NCBI RefSeq assembly: GCF_900101505.1
Contig: NZ_FMZI01000002.1
Location: 248,001 to 312,000, forward strand
DNA from: Antarctobacter albus
GTDB taxonomy: Bacteria; Pseudomonadota; Alphaproteobacteria; Rhodobacterales; Rhodobacteraceae
Length of the DNA stretch: 64,000 nucleotides
Reading direction: 5' to 3'
In this document: positions 34,112-44,085 of the stretch, piece by piece
Layout: each line of letters opens with the position of its first letter
Numbering within the stretch: the first letter of the stretch is position 1
Notes under the pieces: model-generated
Database searches by the model: none
What the model was told of the DNA's origin: nothing
The model's input: only the letters and a program-made list of their open reading frames with translations
Program-made: the position numbers and the translations under genes

Positions 34112-34777
34112 ATGAAGAAATGCGTCATCTTTGATCTGGACGGCACCTTGGCCGACACCAGCGGCGACCTGATCGCCGCCGCCAATGCCTGTTTCGAAGG
34201 CATGGGAGAGGCGGTGCGCCTGGACCCGGCCACGGATGCGGGCGTGGCCCTGCGTGGCGGCCGGCGGATGCTGACCGAGGGGCTGACGCGCGCGGGCCGC
34301 ATGGACGAGGATGTGGTGGACGCCTGGTATCCGCACCTGCTGGAGCATTACGGCGCGGCGATCGACACGCACACGCGGCTCTATGACGGTGCGGTCGAGG
34401 CGGTCGAGGCCCTGCGCGGAGCGGATTACGCCGTCGGGATCTGCACCAACAAGCCCGAGGCGCTGGCCCAGGTCCTGCTGGAACGGCTGGGGGTGCGCGG
34501 GTTGTTCGGCTCGCTGATCGGCGCCGACACCGGGCCGACACGCAAGCCGGATGTCGCGCCATACTGGGCGGCGGTCGAAGGCTGCGGCGGTCTGCGCGAG
34601 GCTTCGCTGCTGGTGGGGGACAGCGACACGGACCGCAAGACCGCCGCCGCGGCGGGCGTGCCCTCGGTTCTGGTCACCTTCGCGCCCGAGGGGCAGGCGG
34701 TCAGGGCGCTGAACCCGGAAGGTGTGATCGACCATTTCGACGAGTTGTCAGGGGTCGTCCGGCGTCTGATCGGGTAG
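34112..34777 (+). CDS. HAD phosphatase, phosphoglycolate phosphatase-like
   Basis: A 221-residue HAD-IA hydrolase. Motif I is IFDLDGTLADTSGD with the nucleophile Asp, motif II lies in YAVGICTNKPEAL, and motif III/IV in RKPDVAPYWAA and LLVGDSDTDRKTAAAAG. This is the Gph-type fold, most likely acting on 2-phosphoglycolate or a similar small phosphate ester. ATG 34112 has a GGGGGCAGG purine-rich site upstream. A small hairpin follows the stop. Confidence 0.88.
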   Translation: MKKCVIFDLDGTLADTSGDLIAAANACFEGMGEAVRLDPATDAGVALRGGRRMLTEGLTRAGRMDEDVVDAWYPHLLEHYGAAIDTHTRLYDGAVEAVEALRGADYAVGICTNKPEALAQVLLERLGVRGLFGSLIGADTGPTRKPDVAPYWAAVEGCGGLREASLLVGDSDTDRKTAAAAGVPSVLVTFAPEGQAVRALNPEGVIDHFDELSGVVRRLIG

Positions 34778-34794
34778 CGGCAAGGCCCTTGGAC

Positions 34795-34813
34795 CGCGCT
34801 TTCAAGCGCGTTT
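34795..34813 (+). terminator. Weak terminator after the HAD gene
   Basis: CGCGCT and AGCGCG pair over TTCA and are followed by TTT. It lies between the HAD gene and the convergent PrpD gene. Confidence 0.5.
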
Positions 34814-34819
34814 CTCCAC

Positions 34820-36124
34820 CTATGGCGCCCGATACAGAAGATCGGTCAGCGCAGTCAGCGGCCCGGTTTCAAGTTGAGCTATGGCCCTGTCGATGGCTTG
34901 GGCACGGTCCGGTCCCAGGACCGGGTCGGCCAGGGCGCGGTATTTCCCGGCCAGTTCCTCTTCTGTCGGCGGCGCCTCGGCGTCCCATCGCGGCTGAACC
35001 CAGTCGCCCTGGACCACGCGCCCGTCACGCAGGTGCAGCCGCACCCGCGCCAGCCGCGTTCCCGGAAAGACCGCGTTGGCATGGGCGTCTTCGGACATGG
35101 TCAGCCCTTCGGACAGGCGCAGGATCTCGGGGTCGCGCAGGCTGTCGCCGTCGAGATCCTCTGGCCCAAGAGCGCCGCGCACCAGCGCCACGGCACAGGG
35201 GAACGACGTCGAATACTGCGCCTCTTCGGTGGTCCGGGGGCGCGCCGTGGCCAGGCGGATCGACTCGTGAAAGCTCTCGACCTCGATGCGGTCGACATCG
35301 CCCGAGGTCAGCCCATGCGCCCGCCGCAGCGCCAGCACGCCTTCCACCGGCGCCTGGGCCCAGCGGCAGACCGGGTAGGGTTTGAAGTACTGCCGCAGGA
35401 TACGCCAGTCTTCGCCCAGACCGGTCCAGACCTGCGGCGCCTGTTCAACCGTGATCGCGGGCGCACCGGTAAAGCCGCGCCGCGCCAGCTGGACCGCCGA
35501 GACGCCGCACATGGCGCCCCAGCCGGACCCGTCCTTGACCATCGTCGGCCAGTCGATGCAGCGCATCATCTGGCTGCGCGGGCCGTGGTATTCCGCGATT
35601 CCCAGGGCCTGCCGCGTCTGCTCCGCCGAAAGTTCCAGAAGGCGGGCGCCCCCCGCCGCCGCCGTCACCGCGCCCCAGCTGCCCGAGGTGTGGTAGTCGG
35701 GGCAGGTGGCGTGCTGGGCCTCGGCCGCGCGTGCGCCAAATTCATACCCCATGACCAGAGCGGTCAGGAACGCTTGCCCCGAGACCTGTGCCTGGTGACC
35801 GAAGCCCAGCAGCGCGGGCAAGAGCGGGCAACCGATATGTCCCTTGGAAGGGTTATAGCCGTCGTGACCATCGAGGCTGTCGATGGTCATGCCCGCGGCC
35901 ATTGCCGCCGCCGCAGGGGCCGCAGCGCGATTGTCGAACAGCATCGGTGCCGTGCCGGGCAGATCCTCGGCGGCGTGATCGCGGATGATCCGCGACAGGT
36001 CGGTGCCAAGACCACCCGCCGCGACGCCGATCAGGTCACGCAGGCAGCGCTTGGCCTGGGCCTGAACTCTCCGGGGCAGGTCGTCCCATCGCAGGGTGTG
36101 GATAAAGGTCAGGGCATCGCTCAT
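34820..36124 (-). CDS. MmgE/PrpD family protein
   Basis: A 434-residue protein of the 2-methylcitrate dehydratase / aconitate-decarboxylase fold. DLIGVAAGGLGTDLSRIIRD, AAMAAGMTIDSLDGHDGYNP, LGIAEYHGPRSQMMRCIDWP and YFKPYPVCRWAQAPVEGVLA follow the family order. The substrate is not evident: no other methylcitrate-cycle gene is nearby. It is cytoplasmic and monocistronic as far as the window shows. Confidence 0.87.
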   Translation of the reverse strand: MSDALTFIHTLRWDDLPRRVQAQAKRCLRDLIGVAAGGLGTDLSRIIRDHAAEDLPGTAPMLFDNRAAAPAAAAMAAGMTIDSLDGHDGYNPSKGHIGCPLLPALLGFGHQAQVSGQAFLTALVMGYEFGARAAEAQHATCPDYHTSGSWGAVTAAAGGARLLELSAEQTRQALGIAEYHGPRSQMMRCIDWPTMVKDGSGWGAMCGVSAVQLARRGFTGAPAITVEQAPQVWTGLGEDWRILRQYFKPYPVCRWAQAPVEGVLALRRAHGLTSGDVDRIEVESFHESIRLATARPRTTEEAQYSTSFPCAVALVRGALGPEDLDGDSLRDPEILRLSEGLTMSEDAHANAVFPGTRLARVRLHLRDGRVVQGDWVQPRWDAEAPPTEEELAGKYRALADPVLGPDRAQAIDRAIAQLETGPLTALTDLLYRAP

Positions 36125-36300
36125 GCCCCAAGTCTTTGACCGGGGCGCCCCGGATTCTGCGCGGATCGCGACAGGATTCCCCCCGGAGTGTCGGAAACGA
36201 AGACTGTGCGCCGGAACAGGTCCGATGTGAACCGGCGTGCGTGCCCTTGGTCGGCAGGAGTGATAACGACGCGCCGTAGTTCCGAGAAAGGCCGTGCCCG

Positions 36301-36540
36301 ATGATTCCCGCCAGATACGCCCATGTCCTGTTCAGCCTGCTCTTGTCCGGGCTGATGTCCCTGCTGGTGTCGTTGATCGCGACACTCAAGAACGCGGGGC
36401 TGAAGGCCGATATCCTCTCTCTCTGGATGGGGGCCTGGTTGTCCAGCTGGCTGCTGGCCTTTCCTGCCGTCCTGGTCATCGCACCGATGGTGCGCCGCCT
36501 GGTGGCGCGGCTGACCGTGGCCGAGGATCACGCGGCCTGA
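36301..36540 (+). CDS. DUF2798 membrane protein
   Basis: A 79-residue protein with two hydrophobic helices, HVLFSLLLSGLMSLLVSLIA and WLSSWLLAFPAVLVIAPMVR, the exact layout of the DUF2798 family. The motif PAVLVIAPMVRRLV is typical of its end. Function unknown. It is preceded by 176 bases of gene-free DNA shared with the divergent PrpD gene. Confidence 0.85.
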   Translation: MIPARYAHVLFSLLLSGLMSLLVSLIATLKNAGLKADILSLWMGAWLSSWLLAFPAVLVIAPMVRRLVARLTVAEDHAA

Positions 36541-36589
36541 CGCGCGGAGGGGAATTGACCGCATCCGATCAAGGCGGCATCAAAGACGG

Positions 36590-37786
36590 ATGACAGAGCG
36601 TTTCACCGGCACTTTCACCCAGCAGGAACCGATCCCCGAGGAGGCCATCGCCGCCGCGGTCGAGGTCATGCGGGGCGGACGGCTGCACCGATACAACACC
36701 CTTCCCGGAGAGACCGCAGAGGCGGCCCTGCTGGAACAGGAATTCGCCGCCCTTACCGGGGCGCGCTACTGCCTGGCGGTGGCCTCGGGGGGCTATGCGC
36801 TTGGCTGTGCCTTGCGGGCGGTCGGCGTGCAACCGGGCGAGCCGGTGCTGACCAATGCCTTTACCCTGGCCCCCGTGCCGGGGGCGATTGCCGGGGCGGG
36901 GGCGGTGCCGGTCTATGTCGGCGTGACAGAGGATCTCGTGATCGACCTCGACGACCTTGAAGCAAAGGCGGATCGCGCGCGTATCCTGATGCTCAGCCAC
37001 ATGCGCGGGCATCTTTGCGACATGGACCGCCTGATGGCGATCTGCGGCGCGGCGGGGATCACCGTGATCGAGGATTGCGCGCATACGATGGGCGCGGCCT
37101 GGAACGGCGTTCCCTCGGGGCGCCACGGCGCCTTGGGCTGTTACTCGATGCAGACCTACAAGCATGTGAACTCGGGCGAGGGCGGGTTGCTTGTCACCGA
37201 CGACGAGGAGATCGCGGCGCGCGCCGTGATGCTGTCGGGGTCCTACATGCTCTATGACCGGCACCTGGCCGCGCCGGGGCCGGAGGTCTTCGAGCGGGTG
37301 AAATACACGACACCCAATGTCTCGGGGCGGATGGACAACCTGCGCGCGGCGATCCTGCGTCCGCAACTGCGGGCGCTGGACACCCAGGTGGACCGCTGGA
37401 ACGACCGTTACGCGGTGGTCGAGGAGGGCTTGCGCGGGACACCCGGTCTGCACCTGCCGCGGCGTCCGCAATCGGAACGCTATGTCGGCTCTTCGATCCA
37501 GTTCCTGCTGCCGGGATGGACCGGCGAGGCGGTGCAGGAAGTGCTGTCACGCTGCGCCGCGCGGGGTGTCGAACTCAAGTGGTTCGGCGGGGCCGAGCCC
37601 AGCGGCTTTACCTCGCGCTATGACAGCTGGCGCTATGCCCCGTCCGAGCCGATGCCGCAGACCGACCGTATCCTGCGCGGCCTTCTGGACATGCGCCTGC
37701 CGCTGACCTTCAGCCTCGAGGATTGCGCACTGATCGCCCGGATCATCCGGGCCGAGGTCGGCGCGGTCTTCCAGGCGCGGGGCTGA
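36590..37786 (+). CDS. DegT/DnrJ/EryC1/StrS aminotransferase family protein
   Basis: A 398-residue fold-type I PLP enzyme. GARYCLAVASGGYALGCALR holds the cofactor phosphate site, VIEDCAHTMGAAWNG the PLP-ring Asp, and YSMQTYKHVNSGEGGLLVTD the Schiff-base lysine. Relatives transaminate keto-sugars for surface glycans, but no sugar-pathway genes are adjacent. The C-terminus (VELKWFGGAEPSGFTSRYDS) departs from the sugar enzymes, so the substrate is open. Confidence 0.85.
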   Translation: MTERFTGTFTQQEPIPEEAIAAAVEVMRGGRLHRYNTLPGETAEAALLEQEFAALTGARYCLAVASGGYALGCALRAVGVQPGEPVLTNAFTLAPVPGAIAGAGAVPVYVGVTEDLVIDLDDLEAKADRARILMLSHMRGHLCDMDRLMAICGAAGITVIEDCAHTMGAAWNGVPSGRHGALGCYSMQTYKHVNSGEGGLLVTDDEEIAARAVMLSGSYMLYDRHLAAPGPEVFERVKYTTPNVSGRMDNLRAAILRPQLRALDTQVDRWNDRYAVVEEGLRGTPGLHLPRRPQSERYVGSSIQFLLPGWTGEAVQEVLSRCAARGVELKWFGGAEPSGFTSRYDSWRYAPSEPMPQTDRILRGLLDMRLPLTFSLEDCALIARIIRAEVGAVFQARG

Positions 37787-37793
37787 GAGCCGC

Positions 37794-39317
37794 CTAGTCG
37801 ATCACCGGGTCCAGCCCCATCAGCCGGCTGACAGGCGCGTGGTCGTCGGTTAGGATCATCGGGTCCTTGGCGCTCAGCACGCTGTCGATGAACTCCGGTC
37901 CCAGCGCGGCAAAGCGGATCTCTTGCGGGGCACGCGTGGTGATGGTGGACACCTGGCTGTCCCCGGCGCCCGCCAGCAGGACGAAAATCCTCCGCTCTCC
38001 GGGTTGCGGCGGGCGCGCCTCGGTCCAGACCTCGACGCTGGGAAAGACCGCGCGCAGGGTTTCCACGATTGCGGCCAGCGCATCCAGCCGGTCGGTGCTG
38101 TCGATCAGGTTCATCGCAAAGACGCCATCCGGGGCAAGCCGGTCACGGACCAGCTGAAAAAACTCGCGCGTGACCAGGTGTTCGGGCACGGCGATGTCGG
38201 TAAAGGCATCGCCGATGATCACGTCGTAGGGCGCGGCGCTGTCGCGCAAGGCGGTGCGCGCGTCGCGGTGCAGGACGGTGACGGTATCGGTGTCGAACCA
38301 GAAATCGGCCACGGCCCGCGCGGTCACCTCGGGGTCGATCTCGGCCACGGTGATGCCGGTGATGCCGCGATCCGCCCAGGCGCGCGGGACCGAGTAAGAG
38401 CCGCCGCCGATGTGGAACGAGGTGAAGTCGCGATCCCCCATGCGCATCCGGGGCAGGGCGTCCAGCATGGCGGTGTGGTCGGTGAACATGACGCGCGGGT
38501 CTTCGCGCGCGCTGATGCCGTGAGCCAGGTGGTCGAGCACCATGAGGCGGACCGGCGCCTCGGTGTCCTCGGACAGGTCCACGGTGCGGATGCAGAAATA
38601 GCTGCTTTCCCGGTCGCAGATGGCGGGCAGGCGCAGCGCCGACACCCCCAGCAGCAGCGCCAGCGCCAGCGTGCCGCCCGCGGTGGCCCACTGGCCGCGT
38701 GACCCGCCCGCAAGGCCAAGGCAAACCAGGGCCGAGACCGCATAGACCGCCGCGATCACCGTCAGCGAGGCGACCGAGCCGAGCCAGGCCACGAAGAGGA
38801 ACCCGGCCAGCAGCGTGCCGGCGATGGCCCCAACGGCGCCCGCGGCGAACATCGCCCCCAGCGCCTGTTCCGATTTCTCGCGCCCGCGCATTGCCGCAAC
38901 GCTGAGGATGGGCGCTGGCACCCCGGCAAAGAGCGACGGCAGGAAGAAGGCCAGCGAGGAAATCGCCGTGATCGCCGCCAGCGGATGGGTCAGCGCGCCC
39001 AGCACCGGCCCCGCCGTGGAGCGCAGCAGCAGAGAGGCGCCGGCAGTGGCCACTGCCGCCGCCACCATGCACCAGGCCGCCCGGCGGAGCGCGCGGCCCG
39101 TCTCCAGCGCGGCGATCCGTCCGCCCCACCAGTGGCCGACCGACAGGCCCGCCAGGACGACGGCGATGATGGCGGTCCAGGTGTAAAGGCTCATGCCGAC
39201 ATAGGGGGCGATCATGCGTCCGGCGACGATCTCGACCACCATGCTGGCGGCGGACACCGTGGCCTGCAACAGGATCATAAGCCAGAGCGGGGCGTGCGGG
39301 GATGTGGGTCCGGTCAT
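37794..39317 (-). CDS. Membrane-bound spermidine synthase-like protein
   Basis: A 507-residue protein with two parts. Residues 1-220 hold about seven hydrophobic helices (LMILLQATVSAASMVVEIVA, AIIAVVLAGLSVGHWWGG, AMFAAGAVGAIAGTLLAGF). Residues 260-480 are a SAM-binding spermidine synthase fold: FHIGGGSYSVPRAWADRGIT, ITVAEIDPEV, YDVIIGDAFTDIAVPEHLVT. Such fused MFS-like/spermidine-synthase proteins exist in many bacteria, and the product has rarely been shown. It is convergent with the DegT gene. Confidence 0.85.
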   Translation of the reverse strand: MTGPTSPHAPLWLMILLQATVSAASMVVEIVAGRMIAPYVGMSLYTWTAIIAVVLAGLSVGHWWGGRIAALETGRALRRAAWCMVAAAVATAGASLLLRSTAGPVLGALTHPLAAITAISSLAFFLPSLFAGVPAPILSVAAMRGREKSEQALGAMFAAGAVGAIAGTLLAGFLFVAWLGSVASLTVIAAVYAVSALVCLGLAGGSRGQWATAGGTLALALLLGVSALRLPAICDRESSYFCIRTVDLSEDTEAPVRLMVLDHLAHGISAREDPRVMFTDHTAMLDALPRMRMGDRDFTSFHIGGGSYSVPRAWADRGITGITVAEIDPEVTARAVADFWFDTDTVTVLHRDARTALRDSAAPYDVIIGDAFTDIAVPEHLVTREFFQLVRDRLAPDGVFAMNLIDSTDRLDALAAIVETLRAVFPSVEVWTEARPPQPGERRIFVLLAGAGDSQVSTITTRAPQEIRFAALGPEFIDSVLSAKDPMILTDDHAPVSRLMGLDPVID

Positions 39318-39413
39318 GGCGCCATTAGGACAGCCGGGAAATCCCGGTCAAGCCGGAAGCGCGGGACGGCATTAGCCGGACCGGCGCCCTGCGGCTTGAC
39401 CGGTCCGGTTGCG

Positions 39414-40331
39414 TCAGGCGCTGCGCCGTGTCGCGTTGGTGCCCGCTGCCCTTGGGGCAAGGCGTTCACGGAGTGCCGCAGGCAGGTGCCGCCGGGCCGA
39501 AATCCGCGGGCGGGGCATCTCGGGGATGATCCGTTCAACCCCGTAGAGGTCGAGGTATTCACCAAAGTTGTCAAAGGCCCGTCGACCGACAAGGTCGATG
39601 AAGGTTTCCGCAGGCGCGCCGTTGGCCAGGATCACGTCATGCGCCTCTGTCTCGACATGGTAGACGGTGAACCGCTGGGGCAGATCGGATAGCGGGACAA
39701 AGTCGATACTGTCCCCGTTGACCATTGCGCTGGCGTTCACCACCAGCCCGTCGAGGATCATGCCGTGATCCGCTGTCACCGTCAGGTCGCGATGCGGAAT
39801 GCCGTCCCCCAGCGCGCCCGCGCGAATGCGGACCATCTGCGCCCTCCTGGCGGCTATCCCTGTGCGAAGGGCCTGACGCCCCAGCCATTTGACCGGCACG
39901 ATGCGTCCGTCCGCAGTGAGGACGAGATCGCCTATGGTCAGCGACTCCACGGGGCGGCTGCCTGAGGGCGTGGCAATCTCCGTCCCGGCGGCGAAACAAT
40001 AGGTGTAGTCGCCGCTGGTGACCGGGCCGACAAGAACAGAGCCGTCGGCATCGTAGAACCTGTTGGATGCCACCCAGTAAGACGTGCTGAGCGTGCCCGT
40101 GATGGCGATGATCGGATCGCCATCGGCGTTGAAGCCATAAAGCGTGACGGGGTTCTGGGCCGTCCCCGTCCATGTCAGCGGATCGCCGACAGTCGTGGTG
40201 TCATTGCTTGCGCCATCGGCACCGTCCGTCATCGTCGTGTCGGTCACATAGCGATTGGTATAGGCGGTGGAGCCGTCCGGCGGCGTCGTGCCGAGGAAGT
40301 AGGCGTAGGAATAGGAATCGGGGCTGGGCAT
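39414..40331 (-). CDS. Hint-domain protein
   Basis: A 305-residue protein. Residues 1-108 are a Thr/Asp-rich beta domain. A Hint (Hedgehog/intein) module starts at YCFAAGTEIATPSGSRPVE with Cys112, continues through IGDLVLTADG, DLTVTADHGMILDGL (block B His) and YHVETEAHDVILANGAPAE, then a basic tail. These rhodobacterial Hint proteins often sit at the end of exported proteins. No signal peptide is visible, so type I secretion is possible. Self-cleavage before Cys112 is inferred. Confidence 0.83.
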   Translation of the reverse strand: MPSPDSYSYAYFLGTTPPDGSTAYTNRYVTDTTMTDGADGASNDTTTVGDPLTWTGTAQNPVTLYGFNADGDPIIAITGTLSTSYWVASNRFYDADGSVLVGPVTSGDYTYCFAAGTEIATPSGSRPVESLTIGDLVLTADGRIVPVKWLGRQALRTGIAARRAQMVRIRAGALGDGIPHRDLTVTADHGMILDGLVVNASAMVNGDSIDFVPLSDLPQRFTVYHVETEAHDVILANGAPAETFIDLVGRRAFDNFGEYLDLYGVERIIPEMPRPRISARRHLPAALRERLAPRAAGTNATRRSA

Positions 40332-40492
40332 TCTGTCGTCTTTCCTTGGTCGTCCGGTGGCTTGGCCTCGGGTGTCCTGTCGCTTTAACGCATCCAGCCG
40401 GGCAGCGGCTTGAGGCAGATCAAAGGTCCCGCAGCCAAGTGGCCGTGCCGCGCGTTTGCAACCCCATTGACCCGACTCGCTTGCTCGCGTTA

Positions 40493-40510
40493 AATGAACA
40501 AGCGTTCATT
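40493..40510. promoter_or_regulatory. TetR-type operator before ivd
   Basis: AATGAAC and GTTCATT form a perfect inverted repeat around AAGC, ending 17 bases before the ivd start. This is the common shape of TetR-family operators. It would control the leucine-degradation operon. The regulator is not in the window. Confidence 0.7.
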
Positions 40511-40527
40511 ACTTGGGAGGAGCGGGC

Positions 40528-41691
40528 GTGTTTCTGGCGACGATGAAGTTTGACCTGGGCGAGGATGTGCTTGCGCTGCAGGAGATGGTGCACAAGTGGG
40601 CGCAGGAGCGGGTCAAGCCGATGGCCGCCGAGATCGACCGCAGCAACACGTTTCCCGCCGAACTCTGGCGCGAGATGGGGGACCTGGGCCTGCTGGGGAT
40701 CACCGTGCCCGAGGAATTCGGTGGCGCGGGCATGGGCTATCTGGCCCATACCGTCGCGGTCGAGGAAGTGGCGCGGGCCTCTGCCTCTGTCTCGCTGTCC
40801 TACGGGGCACATGCCAACCTCTGCGTGAACCAGATCAAGCTGAACGGCAGCGATGAACAGCGCCGCAAGTACCTGCCCGGCCTGATCTCGGGCGAACACG
40901 TGGGCGCGCTGGCCATGTCCGAACCGGGGGCCGGCTCGGATGTCGTCAGCATGAAGCTGCGCGCCGAAAAGCGGAACGACCGCTTTGTTCTGAACGGCAA
41001 CAAGTACTGGATCACCAACGGGCCGGACGCCGATACGCTGGTGGTCTACGCCAAGACCGATCCCGACGCCGGGGCCAAGGGCATCACCGCCTTCCTGGTC
41101 GAGAAGACCATGAAGGGCTTTTCCACCAGTCCGCATTTCGACAAGCTGGGGATGCGCGGATCGAACACCGCCGAGCTGATCTTCGAGGATGTCGAAGTGC
41201 CCTTCGAGAACATCCTTGGCGAAGAAGGCAAGGGTGTGCGCGTGCTGATGTCCGGGCTGGACTATGAGCGTGTCGTGCTGGCGGGCATCGGCCTGGGCAT
41301 CATGGCCGCCTGCATGGACGAGATCATGCCCTACTTGGTCGAGCGCAAGCAGTTCGGCCAGTCCATCGGGAACTTCCAGCTGATGCAGGGCAAGATCGCC
41401 GACATGTACACGGCCATGAATTCCGCCCGCGCCTATGTCTACGAGGTCGCCAAGGCCTGCGACCGGGGCGAGGTCACGCGGCAGGACGCGGCGGCCTGCT
41501 GCCTTTACGCCTCGGAACAGGCGATGGTGCAGGCACACCAGGCGGTGCAGGCGATGGGCGGCGCGGGCTTCCTCAACGATGCGCCGGTGGCGCGGATCTT
41601 CCGCGATGCCAAGCTGATGGAGATCGGCGCCGGCACGAGCGAGATCCGCCGGATGCTGGTCGGGCGCGAGCTGATGGGGGCCATGTCCTGA
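40528..41691 (+). CDS. ivd: Isovaleryl-CoA dehydrogenase
   Basis: A 387-residue FAD acyl-CoA dehydrogenase oxidising isovaleryl-CoA to 3-methylcrotonyl-CoA. [60 protein letters not shown] and [20 protein letters not shown] are diagnostic. I chose GTG 40528, seven bases after GGGAGG; ATG 40543 is an alternative. It opens a long operon with the other leucine-catabolic genes. Assignment over other acyl-CoA dehydrogenases rests on mccA/mccB/mvaB nearby. Confidence 0.94.
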   Translation: MFLATMKFDLGEDVLALQEMVHKWAQERVKPMAAEIDRSNTFPAELWREMGDLGLLGITVPEEFGGAGMGYLAHTVAVEEVARASASVSLSYGAHANLCVNQIKLNGSDEQRRKYLPGLISGEHVGALAMSEPGAGSDVVSMKLRAEKRNDRFVLNGNKYWITNGPDADTLVVYAKTDPDAGAKGITAFLVEKTMKGFSTSPHFDKLGMRGSNTAELIFEDVEVPFENILGEEGKGVRVLMSGLDYERVVLAGIGLGIMAACMDEIMPYLVERKQFGQSIGNFQLMQGKIADMYTAMNSARAYVYEVAKACDRGEVTRQDAAACCLYASEQAMVQAHQAVQAMGGAGFLNDAPVARIFRDAKLMEIGAGTSEIRRMLVGRELMGAMS

Positions 41692-41740
41692 TGAGGGGCG
41701 CCGCGCCCATGCGGACCAGGGGCCGGCGGTCGCGGTGAGC

Positions 41741-42046
41741 ATGCGCCTGCTGCTCTGGGCGCCGCTGGCGGCGCTGGTGGCCCTGGGCGCGCTCCTGGCC
41801 TTTCGGGCCGGTTGGATCGCGGCCCACCTGACAGAGAGCATGGCGATCGAGAGGTATGCCGCCCGCTACATGGCCGAAACCGGCGCGCAGGCGGCGGATT
41901 GCTCGGCGGTTCCGGGGGCACGGGTCTGGCTGGTGATACGCTGCGGCACGGGGCAGGATCGGCGGGTCTACCGGGTGAACCGAATTGGCGGACTGGTCAC
42001 GGGACAGCCGGCGGACGGTGACAGGATGAAGGAACCAAGTACATGA
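41741..42046 (+). CDS. Small membrane-anchored protein
   Basis: A 101-residue protein with one N-terminal hydrophobic helix (LLLWAPLAALVALGALLAF) and a soluble domain with AIERYAARYMAETGAQAADC and ARVWLVIRCGTGQDRRVYRV. It could be an uncleaved anchor or signal peptide. GTG 41735 in the same frame is an alternative start. The stop overlaps the LprI-like gene (ATGA), so the two are coupled. Function unknown. Confidence 0.72.
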   Translation: MRLLLWAPLAALVALGALLAFRAGWIAAHLTESMAIERYAARYMAETGAQAADCSAVPGARVWLVIRCGTGQDRRVYRVNRIGGLVTGQPADGDRMKEPST

Positions 42047-42522
42047 GATCTATTGCCTTTGCCATTGTTGCCGCTTGTGCGGCACTGCCCGCCACGGCGC
42101 AGGAGCTGGTGTTCTCGCCGCGCGCGACCGAAAGCTGCCTGGGATCGGGCGCGGACTTTCGCAGCTGTATCGGGCTGTCGGCCGCGGCCTGCGTCGAGGA
42201 CAACGGTTATGCCACGGTGGTTCTCAGCGGCTGCTACGGGCGCGAGCTGGACTGGTGGGACGACCGCCTGAACGCCTCTTACGGATTTGCGATCCGCTAT
42301 GCCAAACAGGCCGACATCGACAACGCCAGTTTCGCCCCTTCGCAAGAAGAGGCCCTGCGCGAAATGCAGCGCGCCTGGATCCGGTTCCGTGACGCCAAAT
42401 GCGCCTATGCCCGCAGCCACTGGGGCGGAGGCACCGGTGCCGGGCCCGCAGGCGTCGAATGCCTGATGCGCGAGACCGCCGAGCAGACCTGGTACATCGA
42501 AAGCATGGTGACGCCGGGCTGA
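42043..42522 (+). CDS. LprI-like protein (DUF1311), exported
   Basis: A 159-residue protein with a signal peptide (SIAFAIVAACAALPATAQEL). The DUF1311 signature is REMQRAWIRFRDAKCAYARS, with further conserved cysteines (CIGLSAAACVED, SGCYGRELDWW, VECLMRETAEQTW). Members include the mycobacterial lysozyme inhibitor LprI, but the role here is unproven. It starts in the preceding gene's stop and ends one base into the acyl-CoA synthetase start (TGATG). Confidence 0.82.
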   Translation: MRSIAFAIVAACAALPATAQELVFSPRATESCLGSGADFRSCIGLSAAACVEDNGYATVVLSGCYGRELDWWDDRLNASYGFAIRYAKQADIDNASFAPSQEEALREMQRAWIRFRDAKCAYARSHWGGGTGAGPAGVECLMRETAEQTWYIESMVTPG

Positions 42523-44069
42523 TGCTGAAATCTGCCCCCACATATGACGCGCTGCGCGCGGGCTTTCGCTGGGATCTGCCGGCGCGGTTGAACATGGCCG
42601 AGCAGGCCTGCGACCTCTGGGCGCGCCGCGACCCGGACCGCGTTGCGATCCTGGATCATGCCAGCGGCGCGGCGGTGACTTACGGCGCCCTGGCGGCCCT
42701 GTCGCGGCGGGTGCAGGCGGCGCTTCTGGCGCGCGGCGTGGGGCCGGGCGACCGGGTGGGCGTATTGCTCAGCCAGTCGCCGCTGTGCGCGGCCGCGCAT
42801 CTGGCCTGCTGGCGCATGGGGGCGATTTCCGTGCCGCTTTTCATGCTGTTCCGAGAGGACGCGCTGCGCTCGCGCCTGTCGGACAGCGGCGCGGGCGTGG
42901 TGGTCACGGACGCGGAGGGCGCCGGGATGCTGGCACCTTTCGACCTGGAGGTTCTGCGCGAGGACGAGCTGCCGCCAGAGGGGGCCGAGGGGCCGGCGTT
43001 TGACAGCGGGCCGGAAACGCCCGCCGTGCTGATCTATACCTCGGGTACCACGGGCACGCCCAAGGGCGCGTTGCACGGGCACCGGGTCCTGACCGGGCAC
43101 CTGCCGGGGGTGGAGATGAGCCATGATTTCCTGGGTCAGCCGGGCGACGTCCTGTGGACGCCCGCCGACTGGGCCTGGATCGGCGGATTGTTCGACGTGC
43201 TGATGCCGGGGCTGGCGCTGGGGGTGCCGGTGGTCGCGGCGCGGATGCGGCGCTTCGACGTCGATGAGTGCACAAGGATCGTCTCGGAACACGCTGTCAG
43301 GAATGTGTTTTTTCCGCCGACGGCCCTGCGTATTCTGAAGGCTGCGGATGCCCGGATCACCGGGCTGCGCTCTGTCGCCAGCGGTGGCGAGCCGCTGGGA
43401 GCCGAGATGCTGGCCTGGGGGCGCGCGGCGCTGGGTGTCACGATCAACGAATTCTACGGCCAGACCGAATGCAACATGGTGGCCAGTTCCTGCGCGGCGC
43501 TTTTCGATCCGATACCGGGCGCCCTTGGCCGGGCGGTGCCGGGCTTCGACATCGCCGTGATCGATGAGGACGGTTCGCCGGTCGAGGGCGAAGGCGACAT
43601 TGCCGTGCGGCGCGGCTGTGCCTCGATGATGCTGGAATACTGGAACCGGCCCGGGGCGACGGCGGAAAAGTTTCGCGGTGACTGGCTGGTGACGGGCGAC
43701 CGGGGGAGGCTCGACGCGGGCTTTATCCGTTTCGTGGGCCGCGAGGATGACGTCATCACCTCTGCCGGCTACCGCATCGGTCCGGCGGAAATCGAGGACT
43801 GCCTGCTGACCCATCCCGGCGTCGCCACCGTGGGGGTGGTGGGCAAGCCCGATCCGCTGCGGACAGAGATCGTCAAGGCCTACGTGGTCCGCAAACCGGG
43901 TGTCGAGGTCGACGCCGGGACGCTGCAGGCATGGGTGAAGGATCGCCTCGCAAGCTATTCCTATCCAAGGGAAATCTCTTTTCTGGACGCCCTGCCGATG
44001 ACGGTGACGGGCAAGGTGATCCGCAAGGAACTGAAGGCGCGCGCGGCGGCCGAGACCGCGCAGGAATGA
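42522..44069 (+). CDS. AMP-dependent acyl-CoA synthetase
   Basis: A 515-residue adenylate-forming ligase. [20 protein letters not shown] is the P-loop-like motif, [20 protein letters not shown] the second, and [20 protein letters not shown] the third; [12 protein letters not shown] near the end carries the catalytic lysine. It resembles medium-chain or acetyl-CoA-type synthetases. In this operon it may activate isovalerate or a related branched acid to its CoA ester. Substrate is inferred from context. Confidence 0.87.
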   Translation: MLKSAPTYDALRAGFRWDLPARLNMAEQACDLWARRDPDRVAILDHASGAAVTYGALAALSRRVQAALLARGVGPGDRVGVLLSQSPLCAAAHLACWRMGAISVPLFMLFREDALRSRLSDSGAGVVVTDAEGAGMLAPFDLEVLREDELPPEGAEGPAFDSGPETPAVLIYTSGTTGTPKGALHGHRVLTGHLPGVEMSHDFLGQPGDVLWTPADWAWIGGLFDVLMPGLALGVPVVAARMRRFDVDECTRIVSEHAVRNVFFPPTALRILKAADARITGLRSVASGGEPLGAEMLAWGRAALGVTINEFYGQTECNMVASSCAALFDPIPGALGRAVPGFDIAVIDEDGSPVEGEGDIAVRRGCASMMLEYWNRPGATAEKFRGDWLVTGDRGRLDAGFIRFVGREDDVITSAGYRIGPAEIEDCLLTHPGVATVGVVGKPDPLRTEIVKAYVVRKPGVEVDAGTLQAWVKDRLASYSYPREISFLDALPMTVTGKVIRKELKARAAAETAQE

Positions 44070-44085
44070 ACAAGGGGACGGGGAC

